A DNA stretch of 47,198 bases from the NCBI GenBank assembly GCA_032718475.1, contig JAUCBJ010002733.1, positions 1 through 47,198 on the forward strand, given 5' to 3'. The DNA comes from Nemertoderma westbladi. Taxonomy: Eukaryota > Xenacoelomorpha > Nemertodermatida > Nemertodermatidae. Under the pieces are notes generated by a model. That model did not search any database, had not been told where the DNA came from, and saw only the letters and a list, made by a program, of their open reading frames with translations. Both the position numbers and the translations under genes were made by a program. Of the stretch, positions 1-10,982 are shown piece after piece (positions within the stretch are counted from its first letter, which is position 1; each line of letters begins with the position of its first letter).

Positions 1-191
1 TGTAATTGTAATGCAACTCAATCCACGGTACCACAACTACAGTAACAGTATAAGGTTCTACTGCACCTGCACATTTAAACGTGGTCTAATCTCATTGGAT
101 AACGTGTTTATGGATAACAAATCCACGTTGTGTTGGTATGAGGCCGCATTCTATTGGAGCAACCGTTTTAGTTTCAGAGGTGATGACGTCA
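1..191. repeat. Dispersed repeat, copy A (matches 14752-14949)
   Basis: This stretch is nearly identical, in the same orientation, to 14752-14949. The second copy has one extra CAGTAA-type unit and a few substitutions. Both contain CTCAATCCACGGTACC, a TTTAAACGTGGTCTAATC block and end near GATG(A/G)CGTCA. The copy is cut by the window edge, so its full length is unknown. A 61-codon frame inside it shows no recognisable domain, so I treat it as non-coding repeat. Confidence 0.8.
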
Positions 192-749
192 AATAATGTT
201 GCATCATCCTATCGTTAGGATGCATTGACACAGAGTATACAACACAACACATCTACAGTTCCCGTGTATACGAGTATACGCCTAGTGATTATTCCTAGAG
301 ATCTGTCTTAAATATTGTAGAAGGGCTCAAAGCCCAATCTACAGAATGAATCTCATTTTAGTTACTAAAAATAATACTTCCAATTGTCGTTCCCTTCCCC
401 ATGGATCTGCAGGTCTAAAATCTCTGCAGTAACATGATATTGTCAAAAACCCCAACCAAACAGCAGCAGGGAGGAGGGATGCGTTGTCTGGGCTCCTGAT
501 ATCGTAGCATTTACGTAATATTATGGCAAACGGTTAGCAATATGAAACGTTGTGGGTAGCCAATGACACTGAAATTTTTTCTGTTAAACTTGAGTTCAAC
601 TTTATCACAAACAAAAATAATGTTTAGTAACGAGCCTTATGTCTTACTTCCTTAAGACTAAAGAAAAAAACAAAGACTCAATAACATAATATAATAATAA
701 TAACACGGAAAATTAATCCGAATACATTTTACAAATATTTTAACCCTAT
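192..749. other. AT-rich stretch without recognised gene
   Basis: I see no coding region, RNA gene or clear repeat unit here. There is a short (ATAATA) run near 690-705. The stretch ends where LINE-coding sequence begins. Confidence 0.5.
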
Positions 750-1404
750 TAGTACCTGGCGGAAAAGCCAACCAACCACCAAGGCTGAATCAACCAGCCG
801 ATCGCCTCAATGGTTGGAAAGCCCACTTTGAAAAGCTCCTCAATAATGACAGGGTATTGCCTGATAACTTTATAGAAGTAAAAGTGTCTGAGTCTGTACT
901 CCCAGATATTCCCATTGGCGATATCTCCTTTGCAGAAATGAAGGCTGCTGCAAGGAGCATTAAGACCAATCGACCAAACCTGATCTAGACTTTGGTGACA
1001 CCAAATCTCTGGATGGCACATTCACAAGAATGCTACGCCGGGTTCATTGTGTCAAGTACAATGCACACATCTCCAACCAGACACTATATAACATTGGAGG
1101 TGTCTCATTGGTTCCCCCAAGCTTGACACTAGAACAAAATCGCCTCCACTTTGCAGGACATTGCTTTCGCCGTGAGTACCAACCAGTGCATAATCTTGTA
1201 CTTTGGCAGCCTCATGGAGTGTATAAGCAGGGTGGACAGCCCATGACTTTCTTGAGACGCATCTTAAAGGACACTGGCCTTGAAGATGCGGATGATCTAG
1301 CAAATGTCATGGGTGATAGTGAGTTGTGGCGGTGCAATTTTGTCGATAAACCGGCACAGCATTCTTAAAATGCAGCTGCAATGCAGCATGCCGATCCTAG
1401 TAGT
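750..1404 (+). pseudogene. LINE relic A: RT linker joined to C-terminal domain by internal deletion
   Basis: From about 750 to 988 the + strand reads as the segment just before a non-LTR reverse transcriptase (RLNGWKAHFEKLLNN, then SFAEMKAAARSIK), ending at a TAG. The sequence then jumps to the family's C-terminal region at about 1006 (SLDGTFTRMLRRVHC, then RLHFAGHCFRR, then GGQPMTFLRRILKDTGL) and stops at 1366-1368. The whole RT catalytic core is missing compared with the copy at 13225-14318. The 3' end (ATGCAGCTGCAATGCAGCATGCC, then TAGTAGT) is shared with the other copies and abuts the next LINE fragment directly. The relic cannot encode an active enzyme. The LINE clade was not determined. 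Confidence 0.8.
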
Positions 1405-2223
1405 TGCTGATGACTTAGGAGTACTCTCAGAAACATTAGAGGGAGCCCAACGGCTCCTCAGCTCATTAGAACATGCTGCTTCTAGTGTTGGTCTTTTTAT
1501 TAACTCCAGAAAGACCAACATTTTGACAGTTTACTTTGAAAGTCCTCAGCAAATCTCTGATCGGATGACCATAAGCTCAAAGGATGGTATGCTTGAGCAT
1601 GTGGACGACTTCTGTTACCTGGGATCATGGATCCGGAAGTCAGGTGAGGACCTTCGAATACGTAAGGGAAAGGCATGGGCAGCCTTGAATAGGCTTTCCA
1701 GGATTTGGAAGTCACCGAGAATTAATCGGAAACTTAAGGTCCGATTATTTAGAGCAGCAGTAGTTCTAGTACTCCTCTACGGGAGTCCATGCTGGGCTCT
1801 AACTGCTGAGGACACCAAATCTCTGGATGGCACATTCACAAGAATGCTACGCCGGGTTCATTGTGTCAAGTACAATGCACACATCTCCAACCAGACACTA
1901 TATAACATTGGAGGTGTCTCATTGGTTCCCCCAAGCTTGACACTAGAACAAAATCGCCTCCGCTTTGCAGGACATTGCTTTCGCCGTCAGGACCAGCCAG
2001 TGCATAATCTTGTACTTTGGCAGCCCCATGGAGTGAATAAGCATGGTGGACAGCCCATGACTTTCTTGAGACGCATCTTAAAGCACACTGGCCTTGAAGA
2101 TGCGGATGATATAGCAAATGTCATGGGTGATAGGGAGTTGTGGCGGTGCAATTTTGTTGACAAGCCGGCACAGCATTCTTAAAAATGCAGCTGCAATGCA
2201 GCATGCCGATCCTAGTAGTAGTA
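1405..2223 (+). pseudogene. LINE relic B: 5'-truncated at the RT active site
   Basis: This fragment begins inside the reverse transcriptase active-site motif. The copy at 13225-14318 reads LDFADDLGVLSE, while here only the ADDLGVLSE part remains, fused to the 3' end of LINE relic A. It then continues without a break through SVGLFINSRKT, DDFCYLGSWIRKS, KAWAALNRLSRIWKS, LYGSPCWALT and the conserved C-terminal RLRFAGHC and GGQPMTFLRRIL segments, with a stop at 2180-2182. The final 370 bp nearly duplicate relic A. It ends in a short (TAG)n tail at 2212-2220. The frame stays open across the fusion from 1304, but this is fortuitous. 5' truncation is usual for target-primed LINE insertions. Confidence 0.85.
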
Positions 2224-2339
2224 CCTGGTTATAAAATGTTGTACAAATACCTGGGTGGTCATATTCACAACCACCCCCCACCACCACCCGCCAACCCACC
2301 CCCCATTCCATTCAATCCATTCAAAGATATTTAAAAATC

Positions 2340-3940
2340 ATGCGAATCAGCCGGATTAAATGGCAGTTTTAATCCTCAATGTAATAATTTTTCGCAATAA
2401 TGAAAAATACGGATAGCCAGAACTTTTCATTTTGAACTCAAAACATTTAATTTACTTATACCATGCTATAAATTAAATTTTTAGGTTTTCTGGGCGCTGA
2501 TTCTAATGTAATACATTTCTAATTTGCCAGATCATTATAACTTGAATTTTTCGGCGTAATATGGAAAATTTTTTGCTAGCACTAAGTTTCGCACCCACTT
2601 CTGAACAATACAAGTTTAAGATGTCCACTGCTGATTGCATTTATTCCATCAGATTCAGTTCGCTTATAAACCAGCATAACGAAAATAAAATTGAAAAAAG
2701 AATTGATAAATTTGCTTATTTTCAAATTTTGTTACTGGATCGAAAAATTTCAACAACGCACAGCCTAAAAAAATACAAGTTTGAAAACTCTTATGCAATT
2801 TGTACTTATTCCATTGTATTCAGAACCCTCACAAACCCGTATAACGAAATAAAAAAGGTGACACAATCAATTGATAAATTGGATTGTATGCAAAATTTCG
2901 TGCTAGCAACAAATTTGGCACCCACTTCCGAAAAATACAAGTTTGAGATGTCTAGTTAGAAAATTATTTGTACCATTCAATGCAGAACCCCCATAAACAT
3001 CTAAAATACTTGAAAAAAGTCGGCACATTCAATGTAAGTAATCGATGAATTTTTATAATTTCGTGCTGGCACCAAATTTTGCACCCAGCATCGAAAAATA
3101 CAAGTTTGATTTGTCTGGTGCAACTCGTACATATTCCATCCAATATTATATCTTATAATATTGGAAACGTTTATATTATATCCATATATAAACAGGTCCC
3201 CAAAAAACACTTATTTCGCAAAAAAAAAGGTTCACACAATTTATTTTATTTATTTATTTAAACCAGACAATTATATCATAGGGATATTACGTCCATAACT
3301 ACAGCACCCGTAATATTGTACACAAGCAGAGCACGACCCATTAAAAAGCCCAAAACAAAACACAGCACATAATATATTGTATTGTAATATAATATTAGTA
3401 AAAGATAAAATATTTAAAAAATAATCAAGAAATCTAAGGATAAAAAAAATATGCACAGCCTGTAATAATGGAGGCAGATTATATTATAAAAAATCAATTG
3501 TTTCACGTATCCGACTCGACTGAGAAGTTGCCACCGCGACACAATCAATTTACAATATTGAGATACATTCAAATTTTTGTGCTAGCACCAAATTTGTGTG
3601 CTAGCACCAAATATTTTAATTCTAGATTATTTTATATGAATTCAATCTAATTGCGAACACCAAAAAAACGGTGTAAATAAAAAATAGATATGTTATAAAT
3701 CATACTTCATGAAATGTACTTTTCAAAAAATTTATTTAAAAAAGTGACGAAAGTAGGGTTAAAAAATGGTGCTATAACTCGAAAACTTCCCAATATTTTT
3801 AAAATCCGTTTTCACTATTACGAAGACAATAGATTTTTAGGAGAAGTCATAAAATTTCAGACTCCCAACTACGTTTGTTTCAGAGTTATAAGGGGGGTCA
3901 TTTTGAGCCCCCCTCCACCCCCCCGTGTTTAATAGGGTTA
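2340..3940 (+). repeat. Dispersed element with ~164-bp internal tandem repeats, copy 1
   Basis: The segment starts with AAATGGCAGTTTTAATCCTC and ends in a run of G and C blocks before TAATAGGGTTA. Inside it, the phrase TACAAGTTTGAGATG recurs at about 2609, 2774, 2936 and 3100, a period of 162-165 bp. Each unit also carries GTGCTAGCACCAAATTT(G)GCACCC. Related copies lie at 6845-7510 (+, with fewer internal units) and 29831-31210 (minus). A 132-codon frame at 2561-2959 shows a 55-residue peptide repeat simply because the period is close to a multiple of three. No enzyme was recognised, so it looks like a non-autonomous element or satellite-bearing transposon. Confidence 0.7.
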
Positions 3941-4470
3941 ATGATTACATTACCGTTAGTCTACAGTTCCATAACTCTGTACCAATGATACCAACCCTAT
4001 TATTGGTTACGTTGGCCTAATTGAATAGGTTCCAGTTTTCTGAGATTATGGTTCTATGGGACCGCACTGGGAATAAGTCGTGCGACTTGATTAGTCAATC
4101 CTGCTGTACTAATACATTATTGGATGAAACTCTCTTAATGAAACTAAATTGGTTGGTGTAACAGAATGCCCCCCCCCCCCCCCCCCCCACCTGCTAATTT
4201 ACTAATTGGATGACACAATAAAACAAAACAAAATTAATCAGGAAAATTTCATTGTTCATTGTCGTGTAAAACTTACTGGATTTTTATTGAGTGTCAATAA
4301 GAATAGCGGCATAATAACAATATAATACTGTACGATTGCGAATCGAATAATTGAATTTAAAGTATAAAAACAAATTTAGCCAGTTATTATAATTTAATCG
4401 GTGGGTAAATATTATAAAAGTAATACTTTCAGTGTTCATAAATCACAATAAAATGTATATTAAATATATA
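3941..4470. other. Intergenic, with C20 homopolymer
   Basis: No gene is recognised. A run of 20 C residues occupies 4169-4188. The last 100 bases are strongly AT-rich and form the flank of the LINE insertion that follows. Confidence 0.5.
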
Positions 4471-5531
4471 TAGTCCAGGTGCCGGAAGAGGTGCTATCTA
4501 GCTGCCTAGGATATCGAATAGGCCCTCTGACGGAGATTCAGCTGTACCGAGGACTGCGGCCGAGTACCCAACGAGTATTGCGACCGCGATGCGCTGAAGC
4601 AGGAAACGATGGGAGCGAGGATCCTGTGTCGATAAATGTATCCTCCTACCGACCTCCTTCAGGAAAACTTCCGTTGCCGGACCGGAGCGACCAAACGTTT
4701 CAAAGGCGACTGGCGTGAACAGGAAACCCTGGTCAATAAGCTCCTGATATTTCCTCATCTTGAGGGTTTCCTGGTTTTCAGCAGCACGTCCGCCAGTATG
4801 TATGCTTGTTGCCAGGTGGCTTTGGGCGAGTGGATGTACAACCGTGGTGTCCCATGTCAGCGTTTTGCCCCTGGACCAGGGGACTAGGGACATCCCGTCT
4901 ACTCGTTTGCCATCCCCTCGGCATAGAACCGGTGGTTCTAGGATGGATGGTACGTCACAGCTAGCCAGTGCCCGCTTTACGATCTCATTGATCATTGTGT
5001 GGCGAGGCAACCGGCCAGCGCTTCGTTGGCACGAGAGTCCGTGTAGGCCGTCAGCTTCAACAGCAGTGCCACACCTGGTACACTCATGGGGCTCGGTAAC
5101 CCCGCATCCGAGGCGGGTCGCGATGGAGATCCTGAACTGAGCGTCCGTTAACTTGAGGCCCAAAGCAGAACTTGGAATAGCATCGAGCCAACAACCTGCG
5201 GTTGGGTCTTCCACCGAGTTGAGCCGGGCAATATCGCGGGGTGAGGCGGAGGTGTGAAGCGAAGCAAGGTTGACTTCGTGGATTGGTGTTGTCCAAGATT
5301 TCTGGTTGGTGCTAGTTGGTGGCACTGATTCTGGTGTGACTGAGGATTTCCATAGATCCATTGCGATTTCCAATGTTTGGTCTGGGCTGCGCTGAGAAGC
5401 CGTGAAGAGTCGGCTAGAGAGTTCCTCACACATAGCCGCGGATGCCAAGAAGGCAGGTGGTGCGAGCAATGTGGCTGAACTAATACCGAGGCCTCCCATC
5501 CAGGCCGGCAGGCAATCGAATAATTTACCAA
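4471..5531 (-). mobile_element. Non-LTR retrotransposon 3' end with restriction-like endonuclease domain
   Basis: A frame of 333 codons (4498-5499) stays open upstream to about 5531, where satellite begins. The protein has a CxxC...HxxxC zinc motif (C140, C143, H153, C157) and then RxxRH and N. Next come KRVDG (D201), WDTTV (D217) and ExxKxxKY (E244, K247, K250). This order matches the C-terminal restriction-like endonuclease of site-specific non-LTR elements, such as the R2/R4/NeSL-type groups. The usual PD proline is replaced by Val at residue 200. The reverse transcriptase part is absent, consistent with 5' truncation. The stop lies only about 27 bp from the probable 3' end, which runs into TATATATTTAATATA. 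It is GC-richer than its surroundings, which suggests a fairly recent insertion. Confidence 0.75.
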
Positions 5532-5548
5532 CTATTTACTTGAGTGTT

Positions 5549-6534
5549 GTTGTAGGCCTATACCAGTAGATTACAGTGCGAGGGGAGTGGGAGTCGTGCG
5601 ATACGTGTTGTAGGCCTATACCAGTAGATTACAGTGCGAGGGGAGTGGGAGTCGTGCGATACGTGTTGGAGGCCTATACCAGTAGATTACAGTGCGAGGG
5701 GAGTGGGAGTCGTGCGATACGTGTTGGAGGCCTATACCAGTAGATTACAGTGCGAGGGGAGTGGGAGTCGTGCGATACGAGTTGGAGGCCTATACCAGTA
5801 GATTACAGTGCGAGGGGAGTGGGAGTCGTGCGATACGTGTTGGAGGCCTATACCAGTAGATTACAGTGCGAGGGGAGTGGGAGTCGTGCGATACGTGTTG
5901 GAGGCCTATACCAGTAGATTACAGTGCGAGGGGAGTGGGAGTCGTGCGATACGTGTTGGAGGCCTATACCAGTAGATTACAGTGCGAGGGGAGTGGGAGT
6001 CGTGCGATACGTGTTGGAGGCCTATACCAGTAGATTACAGTGCGAGGGGAGTGGGAGTCGTGCGATACGTGTTGGAGGCCTATACCAGTAGATTACAGTG
6101 CGAGGGGAGTGGGAGTCGTGCGATACGTGTTGGAGGCCTATACCAGTAGATTACAGTGCGAGGGGAGTGGGAGTCGTGCGATACGTGTTGGAGGCCTATA
6201 CCAGTAGATTACAGTGCGAGGGGAGTGGGAGTCGTGCGATACGTGTTGGAGGCCTATACCAGTAGATTACAGTGCGAGGGGAGTGGGAGTCGTGCGATAC
6301 GTGTTGGAGGCCTATACCAGTAGATTACAGTGCGAGGGGAGTGGGAGTCGTGCGATACGTGTTGGAGGCCTATACCAGTAGATTACAGTGCGAGGGGAGT
6401 GGGAGTCGTGCGATACGTGTTGGAGGCCTATACCAGTAGATTACAGTGCGAGGGGAGTGGGAGTCGTGCGATACGTGTTGTAGGCCTATACCAGTAGATT
6501 ACAGTGCGAGGGGAGTGGGAGTCGTGCGATACGA
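5549..6534. repeat. Satellite: 17 tandem copies of a 58-bp unit
   Basis: The unit begins GTTGGAGGCCTATACCAGTA and ends GTCGTGCGATACGT. Counting unit starts gives 5549, 5607 and so on to 6477, exactly 17 copies and 986 bp. Units are almost identical. Units 1, 2 and 17 have GTTGTAGG instead of GTTGGAGG, and units 4 and 17 end ACGAG instead of ACGTG. The homogeneity implies recent expansion or ongoing conversion. The array starts within about 20 bp of the truncated end of the LINE at 4471-5531. There are no unique spacers, so it is not CRISPR. Confidence 0.95.
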
Positions 6535-6610
6535 GTTGAGTCTAAGGTGGTTGAGGTCTTTATAGGGAATGGACTACTAAGGCATTTCTTGCATTTTTAT
6601 TGAATTTTTA

Positions 6611-6780
6611 CACCCATTCTGATTTTCAAGGATCAGTTCCTCAATGGGATCCCTGATGCGATTTAATAGAATTCTATTGTATAGCTTTGCAGCAATCGAG
6701 ATCAATGAGATTCCCGAAAAAAACCATAGAGTGTTAGGTTTTCCTTTCTTGTGGGACTCTTGTTGTTCTGTACATGTCTA
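6611..6780 (-). pseudogene. LINE reverse transcriptase fragment (RT core N-terminal part)
   Basis: On the minus strand this reads with one frame as GISLISIAAKLYNRILLNRI followed by a segment resembling EELILENQNG. This is the usual RT motif in which a NYRGISL-like block precedes the finger region and ENQ-GFR. Upstream, the QxGK portion is disrupted by a frameshift. The fragment is about 170 bp, lacks the FADD catalytic motif and is not functional. It could belong to the same broad LINE group as the copies at 13225-14318 and 46062-46750. Confidence 0.6.
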
Positions 6781-6844
6781 CTATGATGGGATAAATGAGC
6801 TTTAAACACTCAGGTACTTAGGTAACCACCCCCCCCCCCCCCCC

Positions 6845-7510
6845 CCACTGCAATCTACAAATTTTAACGAAAAGTCTGAATTTTTTGTTTGTACGTTTTT
6901 TCACTCTTGAATCGATACGAAAAAAATTTCAGGAAAAATGTACTGGGGTGGTTTTTTTACAGCACCAAAATTTCAAGTAGGGAACAATTTTCGAAATATA
7001 AGAAAGTTACAATTCTCACCTAATCTGTTTTCAATATACAGTATGTTTTCAGGATCGTAGAATCCATTAAAAGAAATTAAAAAATTATTTGGTTAATATA
7101 AATGGCAGTTTTAGTCCTCTATGTAGGAAACAATTGAAAAAAAACAAGTAACCAGATCTTTTCAGTTTGAACACAGAAATTTTAATTGACTCTTCTAATT
7201 GATTACATTTCTAATGCTCCAGATCATTGTTACTCGTATTTTTTGGTGTAATATGGCGAATTTTGGTGCTGCATGAAATTTCGCACCGATCACCAAAAAA
7301 TACAAGTGTGAGATACCAGTGATGATTTTATTTATTCCATCGGATTCAGAATCCTCAACAACCTGTATAACGCAAGAAATAAGATGATACTATCTATTGA
7401 TCAATTTGCCTATTTTCTAAATTTTCTACTGGCAAAATTTTTTTCCAGCTACGTTTGTTTCAGAATTATAACAAAATTGGGGGTTATAATTGACACCCTT
7501 CCCCAATGCT
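6845..7510 (+). repeat. Dispersed element with 164-bp repeats, copy 2 (internally short)
   Basis: It shares CTGGGGTGGTT, AAATGGCAGTTTTAGTCCTC, CACCAAAAAATACAAGTGTGA and CTACGTTTGTTTCAGA(A/G)TTATA with copies at 2340-3940 and 29831-31210. Only one or two internal 164-bp units remain, so internal copy number varies between elements. A C18 tract (6829-6846) precedes it. Confidence 0.65.
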
Positions 7511-7519
7511 ATGCGGCTG

Positions 7520-7800
7520 TATATTCCTTCACACCCCCAACAACTCAGTTAGTTGTAATCTCAATTAGTTAATGTAAGGTGGAAAGATGGAATCCATTAT
7601 AATAAAATCAAATTATTTCTTAAAACTAAGGCTTTACGAACAAAGATAAAGCCGCACCATTTTAGCAGAAACCGTTTTCAATAGATTTATGGGAATATTT
7701 TGTAATTATATCAAATTATTTTTTACATTACACACATCCGTATTAACTAAACATACTTACCGTAAACCCCTCCAGCTAGCTATGCCACTACGTACGGTAG
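7520..7800 (+). repeat. Dispersed repeat R2, uninterrupted copy
   Basis: It matches 11105-11240 plus 12094-12295, where a second element is inserted. Shared words are CAGTTAGTTGTAAT, GGCTTTACGA(A)CAAAG, CATTTTAGCAGAAAC and TTACACACATCCGTATTAACTAAACATA. It serves as the empty-site comparison for the insertion at 11241-12093. The phrase ACTTACCGTAAACCCCTCCAGCTA occurs at its end and again near 11127. Confidence 0.65.
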
Positions 7801-9002
7801 CCTAAATGAGTAGGCCTAAGTTTCCCCTCACTCACTCTTACAGTACCAGATCTAGTGCTTCAAACTTCTACCTCCCGAATTGTAAATCCTTCGAATCTGA
7901 TACTTTCTTTTTTAACGGCATTAAAAATTGGAACGCTCTGCCTAATGAAATTAAAAACCTAGATAATCCACATTCTTTTAAATCTGCAGTTAAATCTCAC
8001 CTCCGTGTGCAATGTAAAAATATGTGGGGCGAGACACGTAGTCGGCGAGCCTTGGCATACGGTTCATATAGGGCAAATGGGGCATGTCCGTCTGTCTGTC
8101 TGTCTGTCCGTCCGTCTGTCTGGTAAATGTTTGAACGCGAATTTCTCGGCATCGCTCATTCGGAATTGAACCAAACTTAGTAGGTAAGTAGTAGAGAGAA
8201 AGTTTAGAAAGTTTGTAAAGTTTGGTGAAAAATCATGCAGTCTGACGTCAGCTACGACAGATTATGTGGTTTTTAGAAAATGTTAAATTTCTCGAGAAGG
8301 CCTCATTTTCCTGAGCTGAAATTTTGGTGGCCTGTAGAGAATCATGAAGTCTATCTTTTACGAAATTGAAAAGTTAAGACATTTAATTGGGGATCCGCTA
8401 GAGACTCAGAAGTAATGACATAGGCCTACCGGTACGGTACTGCTGTACAGTGCTGCACTGGTAAGTACGAAATTGCAGAATAACAATTTGACACCACCTA
8501 GCGGATTAACATATGATTGTATATCGAATGAATACATTTATAGCATGGGATATTGGGTCCAAACTAGACATGCCCCATTTGCTCTATATGAACCGTATGC
8601 CAAGGCTTGCCGACTACGTGCTGCGCGAAGTCCCCACGAACGTGTACAATAGTCCTACAGTAAGTTATTAGTTTATTAATTATTTACTATTTAAACTGTA
8701 ATTACGTTTTATAATAAATCGTTCTGTACATTACATCTTTATCGTTGAGTCGGACATTGTCACGCTCTTGGTAAAGTTGTACATGTACATAGTGCAATTA
8801 CGTTTTATATTGGTTTTAGGTTAGCGTAGTGTAATATTGTATTTGTAACCAAGTAACATAAAGGACCCCCTTGGAAATAAGCTGCAAAGCTTTAGGGGTA
8901 ATCTTATATGTTATGTTGGACAATACCTTTATACCGGTACATTGTTTGGTGTATTTGTTATTGTTTTTACATAATGTATAAATAAATCTATCTATCTATC
9001 TA
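7800..9002 (+). mobile_element. L2/CR1/Jockey-type LINE 3' end, interrupted by a MITE
   Basis: Codons from 7806 to about 8020 give the typical extreme C-terminus of an RT protein: TRSSASNFYLPNCKSF, then a WNALPNEIK block, then FKSAVKSHLRVQC. The MITE at 8024-8637 interrupts it there. After the MITE the 3' UTR has GGACCCCCTTGGAAATAAGC and AGCTTTAGGGGTAATC, typical of these LINEs. It ends with AATAAA and a (TCTA)n tail at about 8983-9002. The catalytic RT domain is not present. The remainder of the 106-codon frame at the 3' side belongs to the MITE. Confidence 0.7.
8024..8637. mobile_element. MITE-like element with ~65-bp terminal inverted repeats
   Basis: The left end GTGGGGCGAGACACGTAGTC continues through GGCATACGGTTCATATAG and GCAAATGGGGCATGTC. 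It is mirrored at the right end (GACATGCCCCATTTGC...GACTACGTGCTGCGCGAAGTCCCCAC). The left arm lacks about 6 bp seen in the right arm. A (GTCTGTCC)n tract follows the left arm. No transposase is encoded and no clear target duplication was found. It sits just past the LINE protein's C-terminus, so it inserted after the LINE did. Confidence 0.75.
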
Positions 9003-9132
9003 TAACCCCTGGCGAGTATAGTTCTGGGGACCCTCTGAAAATAAGAAGTCAGACTTTGTGCGTAATCCCAGGCCTAATGGCCGAAGAAATAAACATAACT
9101 CTAGTTCAGGTTTTAATATATATCAAAACCGG

Positions 9133-10982
9133 CAGTGCCGGATTAACCTTAAGGCATATAAGGCACGTGCCTTAGGGCCAGCCGAAAATACGGGCCATTT
9201 TTTCTCAGCGAGTCATTCTTGTGAAAAAAATATTTTTATCTGAAAAGTCCACATATTTTCTCACTAAAATTTCTAGAAAACAGAGCATGAAAGTGCATCT
9301 TTCGACTACTTTCTATCCCTAAATTTCTGATAGAAAGTGCAAAATTCTAGCTCAATCGACCGACAGGTGCTTGTGTTATTAGTTCAAGACCTGATGGCAG
9401 GGAAATAATAAAACATGGGCAGTAAAACTTTAAAGTGCTAATTATGAACAATGGAGAATTTTATTTTATTTATTTGTAGTTATGCTCTTAAACTTTCTGG
9501 TACAACCAAATAATGACGTGGTGACATACTGGAAATACTGTTCATAGTAAATGTATGGCGTGGAGATATGGTAGTCGAAATTAATTGTTTTTTACCGGAA
9601 ACGAGTTTTATAAATAAAGGCCCTAATAGATAAAAAAAATGATTAATTAATTGTAGATAGAATAGTTGGCGATAAAAAAAACGTGTCAGAAATAACTTCT
9701 TGACACTAATTCAATTTAACCGAAATTCAGATGTTCTGCCCTCGTGTATTGAATTTTGCATTCGATGGCCTTTTAGGTGCAATTCCTGAAAAACCTAAAA
9801 GCATAATTGGGCATCATAATTGAATTTGGTAAATTAAAATTAGTGACAAAAAGTACTTTTTTCCAAGACTGTTTTCTATCGGAGAACATTACTTTCTCAG
9901 CAAGTCCAAATCTAGATCAGAAATATTATATCTTTGCACAAAGCCCACACTTTTGGTCTGTTATATTTCTCAGCAAGTCCTGTAAAGATAAGTAGGCCTA
10001 CCGTGCAAAACCTACCCTACAGAATATAAATAACACATTCCCACGATCCGATCAAAATTGCTAAATGCCTACAGGAGCCTAGTCAGCCTTAAGGGGGCCA
10101 ACTCTAACCACCACAGAAATGAAATTTTCAAAAATTGCACAATTTTTTTTCTATTTTAATAGAAGGGCTTTCATAAGGTGATATCGGTATTCAACATTGA
10201 ATTATTTTTTGACCTCAAAACTGATCTTTTCAACAACTTATATTGCTGATATTTATGACTCTCTGTATAAAACAACCTTTTTATCAGTTGGTCGATTTTG
10301 ACTTTTTTCATCACTAAATTCCCTACTTCTATTTTATTTTTTACTCATTTGCCATCAAACATATACCAAAATGTTCAGCAGCTTTAGGACTACTATCGTT
10401 GGTTTTGTAAAACATTGCCATTTGGATCTTCTAGAGCCGATTTTGTAACAATTTTTTTGCACCTAATTTTGAAAAAACCGACCTGCTCAAAAAGTGCCAT
10501 ATTTTTCGAACAAACGGTTTATGAATCTACCTATACTCAGTTTTCATACTGTAGTATATAAAAGATCACAGATCATTGTGTTAAAGTTTCAGAATAGTAG
10601 CTTTATAAATTAAACAAATAGATTTTGGGTAATGCAGTAATGGTCCCATTAATATATTAAAAAATTAAAGCTTGAGAAATTCTACCAAAACCATTACACT
10701 TTTTATAGCAAAGGTTTTATATGCCGTTTAGTAATGTTACAATTCTTGATGAAAACTATTTTTGCAAAGTAGGCCTACTTATTATTAAAGTACTTAGTAG
10801 TTATTTGCAGTCAGTCATCCAACGAAAATACTTTATATTTCCTTCGCAACATTTTCACAATTTCAGTTGTTTTTAGCAGGTTTTTATTTTGAAAGGGTTT
10901 GCGGAAAAATATCAATTTTCGGGCCATTTTTGGAAATTACTAAAATGTGCCTTAGGGCCACCAGAGGCTTAATCCGGCACTG
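9133..10982. mobile_element. Non-autonomous hAT-type DNA transposon with 8-bp TSD
   Basis: The element starts CAGTGCCGGATTAACC and ends GGCTTAATCCGGCACTG, inverted repeats of about 17 bp. It is flanked by an exact 8-bp direct repeat AAAACCGG (9125-9132 and 10983-10990). The CAGTG terminus and 8-bp target duplication are hallmarks of the hAT superfamily. The 1850-bp interior is AT-rich and has no transposase frame longer than about 60 codons, so it must depend on enzyme supplied in trans. GTGCCTTAGGGCCA occurs near both ends in the same orientation. A perfect duplication suggests a relatively young insertion. Confidence 0.9.

Noticed and set aside
749-1021. 90-codon minus-strand frame
   Set aside because: It is antisense to the LINE RT linker that reads well on the + strand.
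2561-2959. 132-codon frame with an internal repeat
   Set aside because: It lies in a dispersed element with a 162-165-bp period. Other copies carry stops and no known domain was seen, so it is not listed as a gene.
5549-6534. Possible CRISPR array
   Set aside because: There are no unique spacers between repeats, units are contiguous, and the context is an animal genome.
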